Source: Crotalaria pallida (lineage: Eukaryota > Streptophyta > Magnoliopsida > Fabales > Fabaceae). From it: a stretch of DNA of 64,000 nt. Shown piece by piece: positions 34,084 to 43,809 of this stretch; position 1 is the stretch's first letter, and each line of letters opens with the position of its first letter. The notes below the pieces were generated by a model. It saw only the letters and a list, made by a program, of their open reading frames with translations. It was not told the origin of the DNA and searched no databases. The stretch lies in NCBI GenBank assembly GCA_037953625.1, contig CM075651.1:159597501-159661500 (forward strand), in the 5' to 3' direction. The position numbers were made by a program, and so were the translations under genes.

Positions 34084-34685
34084 ATGTAAAAGAGAGTTTA
34101 TGAGGTTATACTTACTCCCTACCTAAAAATACACGAATAGTTCCATCAAGTCCTTCAGTCACAAATTTACTTCCTAAAAGTGCATTAATAGTTCCACAAG
34201 CTAACACAAGTCCACAATGGCAAACGAGACAACCAAAACACATTCAATGGATCCAAATCCATTTTCTCAGCCAATGGACCCGAAGAAGGTAGATCTGAGG
34301 TCAGGTGAGCTTTACAATGAAGAGCCGAATCCCTCATCAATGGTGGTGGTGTTCTTCTCATGGCGGCAACATGGTTGTGAGACTGAGATCGGAATCCTCG
34401 ACCATGGTGTTCAAGCTGATGGCGTCATGGTCTTCAACCTTGGCTGTGGTGCTCTTCTCATGCCAATGGTGATGGTGTTCTTCGACAGGGAGATCTGATG
34501 GGTTGTTCAACCTTGTTTTTGGTTTTAATTTAACAAGGGCTTTTTGGACAATGAACATTTGGGGATATATTAGCAAAACTTTAAAACTTAAGGCCCTTTA
34601 TGAGTAATGTGTGTAAACTTGTGTTGACTATAAAGTCAGCCCATGCATCAGTGCATGGGCTTTTTTACCGCTTTTGACCCTGCAG

Positions 34686-35011
34686 TGTTAGAATTTAAAT
34701 TAAGGATCAAATGTTGAATTAAAAGAAAAAGGTAATGAGGCGTGGAGCAATATAACAAAGCTTCTTTATATATGTTGCATACAATGCTTGAGTGCTATTG
34801 CTTTCTTAGTTACATTATTGCATCCTCAGCAAGGCTATTTATAGCCTGTAGTTTGTCGCCATCAAAGGCGGTGGACAATATTAATTAAATTTAGTTCTTA
34901 GTTGCTTCTGGAAACATACACATGTAGAAGGTTCTAGTTTTAGCTTTTTCTATTATTTACTACAATATTATAGAGTATTCTAGAGAAGAAATATGCATCA
35001 CATTTTTAACA
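34686..35011 (-). repeat. 3' LTR of the copia element
   Basis: 326 bp with TG...CA ends. It is 4 bp longer than the other LTR (an extra TTAA in AATATTAATTAAATTTAG). Confidence 0.95.
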
Positions 35012-38000
35012 CTCCTCCTTGATGCATATTTTTTGCAACTCCAAGCATCAATCTTAGCTGCTCAAACTTTGGTCTTGGTAATGCTTTAGTGAATATGTCA
35101 GCAACTTGCTCTTCAGTTTGACAATATTCGAGCTTTATTTCTTTGTTCTCGCTGGCTTCTCGAATAGCATGATATTTGATAGCAATATGCTTTGTCCTGT
35201 TGTGATGGACTGGATTTTTTGCTATTGCTATCGCTGATTTGTTGTCGCAGTAGATAGTAGTCGACTCGCTTTGTTGAGCTCCCATATCGCCAAGTATTCG
35301 TCGAAGCCATATAGCTTGATTTGTTGTCTCCGCCGCTGCTACATACTCTGCTTCAGCTGTTGATTGTGCGACGATTGCTTGCTTCTTAGATGCCCAAGAG
35401 ATTACTCCCGAACCGAGTGAGAAGGCATAGCCTGATGTGCTCTTCATATCATCTATCGAACCTGCCCAATCACTGTCGGTGTAGGCGATCAATTTTGAGT
35501 TGGTGTTGGTTGTGTACCATATGCCGAACTCCTTAGTTCCTTGCAGGTACCTCAGAATTCTTTTGCCAACTCCAAAGTGAATTTGACTTGGGCTTTGCAT
35601 GAACCTTGATAGAAGACTTGTCGCATACATGATGTCTGGTCTTGTAGCAGTGAGATATAGAAGGCTTCCGATTAGACTCCTATAGAGTGATGCATCTGCC
35701 TTTGGAGATTCGTCATCTTTTTGTAACTTCTCGTTTTTCACGAGCGGAGTAGCAACTGGTTTGCATTCCCTCATCTTAAATTTTTTGAGTATTTCTTCAA
35801 TATATTTCCTTTGACAGATAAATATGCCTTCTTTTCTTTGACTTACTTCAATGCCGAGGAAGTAGTTCATTAAGCCAAGCAAGGTCGGTCATCTCGAATG
35901 TCTTCATCATGTCTCGCTTGAACTCGTCTATCATTTTTATGTTGTTTCCTGTGAAAATAAGATCATCCACGTATAAGGAGACTATGAGAGTATCATGCTG
36001 ACCTTGGGTCTTGATGTACAGTGTAGGCTCACTCTTGCTCCTCCTGAATCCATTATCGGTAAAGTATTGATCGATTCTACTATACCAAGCTCGAGGAGCT
36101 TGCTTCAAGCCATATAGAGCCTTTTTTAGTTGTAATACTTTATCTTCTTTGCCTTTGATGACGAACCCTTGCGGTTGCTCCACATAGATCTCTTCTTGTA
36201 GGACACCGTTGAGGAAAGCAGATTTGACATCTAGCTGGTAAATGCTCCATCCTCTTTGTGCTGCTAGAGCTATCAGTGCTCTTATTGTATCTAAGCGAGC
36301 GACTGGGGCAAATGTTTCATCGTAGTCGATTCCAGGTTGTTGTGAGTAGCCCTTAGCGATTGATCTTGCCTTATTTTTTTGTATAGTGCCATCGGGGTTG
36401 AGTTTTGTTTTGTAAACCCATTTAACTCCGATGATGTCTTTATCATCCGGGCAGTCTACTAGCTCCCACGTGTCATTTTTTTCGATCATTTTTATTTCTT
36501 CTTCCATTGCCTTGACCCATACTTCTTGCTTCGAGGCTTCTTCAAAGCTTTCGGGTTCAACTATGGCAATGTTGCATGTCTCATAGATGTCTACCAAGGA
36601 TCTTACTCGTCTTGGAGTAGACTCTGGCGAACTTTGATCTTGTGGGAGTGCAATGGGCGTACCTGGTTCTTCTTCAGCTTCTTCTATTTCTTCGATTTCT
36701 TCATTTGCTCGCGTTTCTTGTGTTGGCACATGGATGTTACGTCTCTCAACTTTTTGTTCATCCTAATTCCAAGTAGCTCCTTCATCAACTTCAACATCTC
36801 GGTTGATGATGAGTTTCTTTGTCTCCAAGTTGTAAATGCGGTAGCCCTTGGACTGCGTGCTATATCCCAAAAATATGCCTCTTATCGTCTTATCTTCAAG
36901 CTTGTGTCTCTTTTGTTCTGGAACATGGACGTAGCAGACATATCCAAACACCTTTAGATGTTTTGCTGATGGTTTTCTACCGCTCCAAGCTTCAATAGGA
37001 GTTTTGTCTTGCACTGCCTTTGTTGGGCATCTATTCATTATATAGACTGCAGTGTAGACTGCTTCAGCCCAAAAAGTGTTTGGCAATCCTTTCTCCTTAA
37101 GCATCGATCGAGCCATCTCCATTACTGTGCGATTCTTCCTTTCAGATACTCCATTTTGTTCCGGAGTATATGCTACTGTTAGTTGACGCTCAATGCCTTC
37201 ATCCTCACAGAATTTATCAAACTCACGGGAGTTGTACTCTTTGCCACGATCACTTCTGAGTACTTTTATATGCTTCCCGGTTTGCTTCTCGACAAGGGCC
37301 TTAAACTTCTTGAATATTCCAAATACTTTTGATTTTTCTTTAATAAAGTAGACCCACGTCATTCTAGAGAAATCATCAATGAAAAGGATGAAGTACCTAT
37401 TGCTGGTTAATGATGGCGTCCTCATTGGTCCACAAACATCGGTGTGTATAAGCTCCAACAAGCGTTTTGCTCTCCATGCTTTGCTTGGTGGAAAAGGTAG
37501 TCTGTGTTGTTTCCCAAGTAGACACCCTTCACATGCTCCTTCGATCTCTTCTATGGATGGAAGGTCTCTCATCATGTGCTTCTTATATAAAAGCTTCAAA
37601 GCATGAAAATTGAGATGACCAAATCTTCTATGCCAAAGCCATGAATCATCAACTTGCACTTTCATGGCAATATTAGTAGCATATTTCCAAGTTATTGGAA
37701 AACTTCTATTTCTTTTCTCCATTTTTACTTGGGCCATTTCAAATTTTCTATTGTTGTCGTATATTTTGCATGTGTCTCCCTCAAAGTGGAGAGAGTAGCC
37801 CTTCTCCATCATTTGGCCAATACTCAGGAGATTTTCTTTAAGGTTGGGAACTAGTAGCACGTCCTTGATAAGTCGCCTACCTGACTGTGTCTCCACCATG
37901 ACAGTGCCCTTGCCTTTGGACTCCACCACGGTGCCATTGCCCAATCGAACTTGTACTCTGACGGACTTATCAATATCTTTGAAAATGCTCCCATCTTTTG

Positions 38001-39000
38001 CCATGTGGTTACTGCAACCACTATCCAAGTACCAATTTTCTTCTTTTTCACATCTTGGGACTTGGTTGGCATAGAATAGTTGTTGGTCACGTTCACATCC
38101 TTCGGTGAAATTGGCCTGATGGTTATCTTTATTGCGACAGTTTTGCTCCGAGTGCCCATATTTTTTGCAGTGTTGGCATTGTTGCTTTTTCCGGTACCAA
38201 CAATATTTTTCTGAATGGCCTGACTTCTTGCAGATGCCACAAGGAGGATATTTGCTTTGATTATTTCTAGAAGAGTCTCTAGAAATCTCCTTGTTTCTAG
38301 AAATTTCCGCACCATTATTTTTTCTTTCATATCCTTTATTCTGAGACCGCAGCTTGAGCTTTGATTGAAAGGCATTTTCTAATGATTCTTCATTATGCCT
38401 ACTCAACCTTTGCTCATAAGCTTCTAGAGAGCCTATTAGTTCTGTCACCGATAGGATAGACAGATCTTTGGTTTGTTCAATCGTAGTGACGATTGAATCA
38501 TACCTTTGGGGGATAGAAATTAAAATTTTTTCGACAATTCTCTTGTCAAGAATATTTTCCCCATAGGCTTTCATTTGATTGACTATCTCTTTTATTTTAG
38601 AGTAATAGTCTTTGATGGTCTCAGACTCTTCCATCTTAATTAATTCAAACTCACGTCTTAGAGTTTGAAGTTTAATGGTGCGTACCTTGTCGCTACCATG
38701 GAACTCCTCCTTTAGTGTTGTCCACGCTTCTTTAGCACATGTAGCTCCCATTATTCTTGGAAAGATAGGCTCCGCCAAGGCTTGTTGTAGAATAAATAAT
38801 GCTTTTGCATCTTTTTTCTCATTTTCCTTCAACTCTTTTTTCTGGGCTGAAGTATCCTCTGGAATAGTATAACCTTCTTCAACAATATCCCATAAATCTT
38901 GGGATCGGAAAAAGGTTATCATTTTAGTGCTCCAGAAATCATAGTTTTCTCCGGAGAATATTGGAATATGGATAGATTGTGGTTGAATAGTAGTGGCCAT
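34998..39000 (-). pseudogene. Copia gag-pol polyprotein, interrupted twice
   Basis: The frame opens at 39000. Gag comes first (GENYDFW near the N-terminus), then two CCHC zinc knuckles (CGICKKSGHSEKYC and CQHCKKYGHSEQNC), the aspartic protease motif LDSGCSNH, the pre-integrase zinc region and the integrase core (HTDVCGP, RSDRGKEY, QNGVSERKNRT carry the D,D,E residues). An in-frame TAG at 36763-36765 ends this 745-codon part. The same frame continues with reverse transcriptase (DVKSAFLNG, YVDDLIF) until a 4-bp tandem duplication at about 35876-35883 shifts the frame. RNase H (YTDSDWAG, AEAEYVA, DNKSAI) then follows in the new frame and stops inside the 3' LTR at 34998. As it stands this copy cannot make a complete pol protein. 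Confidence 0.9.
35012..35020 (-). promoter_or_regulatory. Polypurine tract of the copia element
   Basis: Read on the minus strand AAGGAGGAG lies directly next to the 3' LTR, the expected place for plus-strand priming. Confidence 0.85.
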
Positions 39001-39102
39001 GACTTAAAGAAATAATAATGGGTTTAGGGAGAATAATTTTTTTGGAGTAGTTGAAAAATAGTTTGGGTATTATTTCTACGCCCAGTATATGACCGAACAT
39101 AA

Positions 39103-39113
39103 CTCTGATACCA
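39103..39113 (-). promoter_or_regulatory. Primer-binding site of the copia element
   Basis: Minus-strand TGGTATCAGAG lies one base inside the 5' LTR and matches the 3' end complement of initiator methionine tRNA, the usual primer of plant copia elements. Confidence 0.9.
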
Positions 39114-39114
39114 C

Positions 39115-39436
39115 TGTTAGAATTTAAATTAAGGATCAAATGTTGAATTAAAAGAAAAAGGTAATGAGGCGTGGAGCAATATAACAAAGCTTCTTTATAT
39201 ATGTTGCATACAATGCTTGAGTGCTATTGCTTTCTTAGTTACATTATTGCATCCTCAGCAAGGCTATTTATAGCCTGTAGTTTGCCGCCATCAAAGGCGG
39301 TGGACAATATTAAATTTAGTTCTTAGTTGCTATTGGAAACATACACATGTAGAAGGTTCTAGTTTTAGCTTTTTCTATTATTTACTACAATATTATAGAG
39401 TATTCTAGAGAAGAAATATGCATCACATTTTTAACA
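39115..39436 (-). repeat. 5' LTR of the copia element
   Basis: 322 bp with TG...CA ends, nearly identical to the 3' LTR. It should carry the element's own promoter. Confidence 0.95.
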
Positions 39437-39441
39437 TGCAG

Positions 39442-40265
39442 AAATGATGAAGAACGTATAGTAAAAACATGCTCTAAAGATATGGTGCACACAGATTTTA
39501 GCCAGCAGGACAAGATGACTTTTTTTATGGAAACTAGTGCATGTACAGCACCACATGAAAGTGAAAGTAATTGGTGATTCTCGGTGCTGCTTCATGAATC
39601 CATTAAGCTAAACATATTTGGTAAAATATTAAAAAAACAACAAAAAACAAAAAAACAAAAAATAGAAGCTCTCCCACTAGAGATTTGGTCCTTTCAATCT
39701 CTAATGTATACTTCACAGATATATTGACAAAGTGATTTTTGGGCTTGACAGTAAATGAATTTGTATGTTGGCTCAAGAGTATATGAACCTGTGAGAAGTT
39801 CAGTTGATGGAAGTGCCTTAGTGCCCTCTGTACACTAATCATAAAAATTACATATATAAAACAAACGCTCCCCTCCCCCCACCCCAAGCGTCGGTGTAAA
39901 AACATACGTTGAGGGGTCAGTATACAATGAAAATCAATTTTTTTTTTATGCTGCTGGGTTATCATGGAAAAGTTATACATACACTGACCCCTAGCATACT
40001 GCACCAAAAGTATTAATACTCTGAAGGGTCAGCGTATATGTAATTTTAAAACCCGTATGTTATTTCCTAAGTATACAAAAAGAAAAAAAATACATACATA
40101 AGGATATTTTAGAAAAAAAATAACTTTTGGGGGGTTAAATATTAAAAAGGTAAAAAATTAGATCCCTTGATTTTTCATCTGCATGTGGGGGTTGACAATC
40201 AATGTCAGTTAGTTGCGGGGCTTGCTGATTAGCTTTGCTGAAGGGCCCAAATTAGTTTTTATCCC
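39442..40265 (-). promoter_or_regulatory. Ancestral 5' flank of gene A, now displaced
   Basis: AAACATGCTCTAAAGATATG and GTGCACACAGATTTT match the gene B leader (ATATGCTCGAAAGATATGAT, GTGCACATAGATTCC). CAGGACAAGATGACTTTTTT and the TTTTTCATCTGCATGTGGGG block match the other paralogous flanks. It now lies about 7.8 kb from the gene A start because of the LTR-like, TIR and copia insertions. Positions 39840-40040 contain an unrecognised inverted repeat around GGGGTCAGTATA / ACACTGACCCC. Confidence 0.6.
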
Positions 40266-40319
40266 AAATAATTTTTTTTTCATTTTTTTTGTCCGTAATC
40301 TTTGCGAAACAACCGGTAT

Positions 40320-40492
40320 TCCCAAGAGCACCCTTAATATCAGGGAGCCCTTGAGACTAATCCGGAGCGAGCTGCGTGACTGACTCTCCCAGCGAGATAT
40401 TTTTAGTGGGAATCGAACCTGGGGCTACTACCACCCATGTCCCATTCCCAAGATTTCAATTGGGACCTTACACCAACTGAACCAAGCCTAGT
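40320..40492 (-). mobile_element. tRNA-derived SINE, minus orientation
   Basis: The minus strand reads GCTTGGTTCAGTTGGTGTAA (box A) and CCAGGTTCGATTCCCAC (box B), then GCTGGGAGAGTCAGTCACGC. The exact tail and TSD were not fixed. Confidence 0.7.
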
Positions 40493-41131
40493 TGATAAGT
40501 ATTTTTTACTTTGATTGGAGGTATGATATATATTAGCAAAATAACATATGAATTTTAAAATTGGGTTTCTTTAACCTCAACTCAAGAGATTAGAAATGCA
40601 TATCATACGTTGGAAAATGGTACAATGAAAGAAAAAAAAAAGACTTTATATTTAGTTTTTCAACAAATAATATCTATTTTTAGTCTCTTATCCTTAACTC
40701 AAAGAGTTGAAATTAAAAAAATTTTAAAATTTTAACATTAAATAATTTCAAAATTTTAATTTTCAATGTTTTAGTTCGATACACAAATTAGGGCCGAGCT
40801 AATGAGTAGACTCAAGGAGCGATCGCTTAGGGCCCGAAGTCAAAAGGGCTCCGAAAAACTAAAAAATTACTACCTATTTTTTCAATAAAAGATTTCAATA
40901 GCAAAACAATAATTGAATAAGAAAATAAAATACATTTTACAAGGTCATAATAATTTAATGTGTTTTTTATTTATTCAAATTTTGATGTATATTTTTTACA
41001 TAATTTTTTTATATATTGAGATTTCTCATATTTTTTTTAATATATTAGAGGGCTTCATATTTCTTTTTTTCTTTTTTTTTTTTTGCGAAGAACCTAAAAA
41101 ATATTAGGACTACCCTACACACACTCAAATT

Positions 41132-41308
41132 GGTACCAGTTGAAGTTGACACAGTTGGTGTGGGGCTGTGTCACTTAAGCAAAAGGTTGGAGGTTCGATT
41201 CCCAACTCTTGCGAATATAAAAAAATTTAGTTGAGTCACCCTCGAAAGGGCCAAACAATACCCAAGTGATTAGTCTCGTGCTCGCGTAGATGAATACGTG
41301 GAAATAAA
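41132..41308 (+). mobile_element. tRNA-derived SINE with 13-bp TSD
   Basis: Box A-like CACAGTTGGTGTGGGG and box B GGAGGTTCGATTCCC are present. The TSD ACACACTCAAATT flanks it (41119-41131 and 41309-41321). Confidence 0.85.
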
Positions 41309-41673
41309 ACACACTCAAATTAGTTTTTACCCCAAATTTATTTTGTAAAATAATTTTCTGCTAGTATATGTGTATTTTGGTTTTACCTTTGGTATCTTAA
41401 AAAAAAAACGCACAAATTTTAAAATTTTAACAACATTTATTTTTTTGAAATACTAATAGTATATGTTAGTCCAAATGTCCAGACTGCGTAATTAATAATA
41501 TTTTTCCATTTATATCTTTATTTATCGCAATCTCACTTTTACCTCCAATATCATCATCATCTTTCTTTGACAATAATGACAACATAGAGATATCATAATC
41601 AAAATATGTCAAGTTCTTACATCATTTAATCATTTATTAAAACTTGTGAATAATCTTAAAAGAGTTATGATAA

Positions 41674-41819
41674 ATCAACCTACAAAATTAACCTACAAAT
41701 AGGCCTACACCATAAGAAAGTGACATGTGTCACTTGTTAACCAATCAATAATAAGCAAGTGACACATGTCACTTCCTTTGTGGTGTAGGTCTATTTGTAG
41801 GTTAATTTTGTAGGTTGAT
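41674..41819. mobile_element. Small hairpin MITE
   Basis: The arms AATCAACCTACAAAATTAAC... and ...GTTAATTTTGTAGGTTGAT are near-perfect complements over about 40 bp, with an inner GTGACATGTGTCAC palindrome. Confidence 0.75.
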
Positions 41820-42669
41820 CAATCATTTTTCATCTTAAAATGAAAGAAGAAATTGAGGCAAGGTGTAAAAAATTTTCATTTATTAAGAAAGCTAACTTCA
41901 ACTAATTACCGCATACAATGCAAGTAAGTTCAAGCTATTTATACTCGATAGCTTATGATCCAAGTTACTGTTAATTTTGGCCGTAAACTAACAAATCAAT
42001 TCTAAGGTAAAGATCTAATCTAAACTAACACAAAACTAACTAACTATAAATAAGTTAGAAGAGAAAAGCACAAGAGCAGGAAAAGGGGCGGGAAAAATAG
42101 TACAGTTGAAGAAAACTGTTTCGGTTTCAGCTTGTATATCAACAGATGGTAATGAGATTTTATGGGTATTTTCAGTTTAATTTATATGTTTTATCATGGT
42201 GGTGGAGAGTCTGGAGACGAGAGGATGAGAAAAAATGTGATAGAAAGTGATTCGAGAGAAGAAATATAATCCAGAGTCCGACCAAAAATGTAATAAATTT
42301 CAGTGATTGCAAAGATATTTTCGATGACATTATTTTATATTCTATTGAAAATTTGACAAACAGATAACGAAAAGATAATATATATTGAACAATATAATGT
42401 TTAAAAGATTGAAGACTAAATAATTTTTTTAAAGTTATGATATGTGTAATATGTGTAATATTTGCTTTATAGTTAAATGAAAGCTCGTGAATATAATTTC
42501 CTTAATCTGTTCTCTATGTTTATTTTTGTGATTTGTTTGAGATTATTTTACCTCGTATAATTCATTTAAATCATCAATAATATGGGCACAGCCTCGGCTT
42601 TCATTAAAAAAAAAAATACATATTGTAGGAATACTTTTTTTTTACATGTTATTCATTATAAAAGAGGGG
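41820..42669. other. 3' flank of gene B and unrecognised DNA
   Basis: From about 42570 the sequence (ATGGGCACAGCCTCGGCTTT) matches the 3' flanks of A (28940) and F (62695). The rest shows no gene. Confidence 0.5.
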
Positions 42670-42867
42670 AAATATAAGGCAAATTCTTTAAAGCATGTTA
42701 AGTGATAATATGCACTGCTGCATGTCACTTGTGTGCCGTTGATTGATGTACGTGTGGCAGCAATGGCTGGATTGCAGTCAAACAAGTGACGATGTGTTCA
42801 TGAATTTTTTTCAGAACCGACCTTATTGGAACGACGCCGTTTTGGAGAGTTTGCATAAAGGGGCCGA

Positions 42868-43060
42868 CTCGAGTACTCGAGTAACTCAAGTACTCGAGTA
42901 GTGTTTGGTTCTTTGAGGGTATTTTTTTGCAACGTTTCGCGTACTCGAGTAATAGAAGTTCAGCTATAATCGCAAGTTCTGCTAAATTTGCGAACTAGAG
43001 TAAAACTATTACTCGAGTACTGTAGTGAGTAAAAGTAAAACTATTACTCGAGTACTATTA
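42868..43060. repeat. Cluster of ACTCGAGT palindromes
   Basis: ACTCGAGT or close variants occur at least six times (for example GACTCGAGTACTCGAGTAAC at 42868 and TATTACTCGAGTACT at about 43012 and 43036). They lie inside the 42678-43670 element. Confidence 0.85.
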
Positions 43061-43263
43061 GGCTGGAATCCTTCTGAAGTATTAGCATTGCATAAGATTC
43101 TCATGAAGTTCTTGAAAAGTTGTGGATTGGCATGTGAGATATCTGGAGCCTGAATCATCAAGTAAAGCAAAGCATTTTGTTTATCATCAACCCATCCGAA
43201 AAAGCACAGCCAGCACTTAAAATATTGCGGCAATAAAATTGTTTCTATTCTGTTTAAAGGCAC
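43060..43263 (-). pseudogene. Possible captured gene fragment, unidentified
   Basis: The minus strand encodes a protein-like stretch with LPQYFKCWLCFFGWVDDKQN and SHANPQLFKNFMRILCNANT. Its balanced composition differs from the surrounding AT-rich repeats, and it lies inside the transposon. I do not recognise the family. The fragment has no clear start of its own and ends at the palindrome cluster. It may be a captured exon or part of a decayed transposase. Confidence 0.4.
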
Positions 43264-43809
43264 AAAAAGTCAAACCAAACTCCAGGGAGAGGGAAGAGGG
43301 ACTAGATCGAAACGTGAAGATGGAAGAGGGAGTGGTATAGCTCGGTCAGGAATAAGGAATGGGGGAGTGGTATGACTCGAATATGTAATCTGGTAGAGGG
43401 AAGAGGAACCAGACCTAAGAGGAGGAGCAGGGGAAGATGTAAGGGAAAGAGGAGATGCTGAAAAATAAAGCAGGGAGAAAAAAGCAATTAATTAAAATCA
43501 AGACTAAAATGGACACTTCTCACTCATACACCATTTAACAATTAAAAAATAAAGCAAGGACATAAAAACAATTAAGTAAAACTTAATAAAATATTACTGG
43601 GTCAAAGGCTGCACTGGTGCATGTTATGTCTTAACATATGTATGTCTTAACATGCAGTGCAGCCGATGCCAAATATAAAGCACGCACCTTGACCAAGCTA
43701 AGGTTTGTAAAACGATGAATTAAATATTTCATGCATAACTATCACAGTAATTATGTTATACAGTACTGATGAAAGAACATATTGTTCACTTAGGTAATCT
43801 ATATGTTAC

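Larger units (their letters stand above)
32156..34680. mobile_element. TIR transposon with palindromic subterminal motif, 2.5 kb
   Basis: About 42 bp at the two ends are inverted copies with two mismatches and a 2-bp indel: GGCTCAAAAGCAGTAAAAAA on the left, and GGGTCAAAAGCGGTAAAAAA read inward from the right. Each continues into GCCCATGCACTGATGCATGG, a 9-bp-arm hairpin. No transposase is seen; the 34217-34498 open frame was not recognised. The TSD was not found, so the superfamily is uncertain (Mutator is possible). It carries two nested MITEs. Confidence 0.65.
34686..39436 (-). mobile_element. Complete Ty1/copia LTR retrotransposon
   Basis: Two LTRs, 34686-35011 and 39115-39436, begin TGTTAGAATTTAAATT and end TTTTTAACA. 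The 5-bp TSD TGCAG lies at 34681-34685 and 39437-39441. The element is on the minus strand, so the right LTR is the 5' one. By eye the LTRs differ by three substitutions and a 4-bp indel over about 322 aligned bases, so the insertion is recent. The domain order gag, protease, integrase, reverse transcriptase, RNase H is that of copia. It inserted immediately to the right of the 32156-34680 TIR element, between it and a P450 5' flank. Confidence 0.95.
42678..43670. mobile_element. Non-autonomous DNA transposon downstream of gene B
   Basis: The 8-bp word AAATATAA flanks it (42670-42677 and 43671-43678). The gene A 3' flank, with a continuous AAATATAAAGCACCTTGACC, is the empty site. The ends GGCA...TGCC and inner GCATGTTAAG / CTTAACATGC words pair. 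The 8-bp TSD fits hAT, while a 9-bp Mutator TSD with a mismatch is possible. It holds a protein-like fragment and repeated palindromes. Confidence 0.7.

Noticed and set aside
34217..34498. 93-codon plus-strand frame in the TIR element
   Set aside because: It is His/Met/Val-rich with repeated ATGGTG words and no recognised domain. It could be captured sequence but is not supportable as a gene.
32156..34680. Helitron
   Set aside because: The ends are clear terminal inverted repeats and there is no TC...CTRR structure.
36526..38872. Plus-strand open frames across the copia element
   Set aside because: They are antisense shadows of the gag-pol reading frame.
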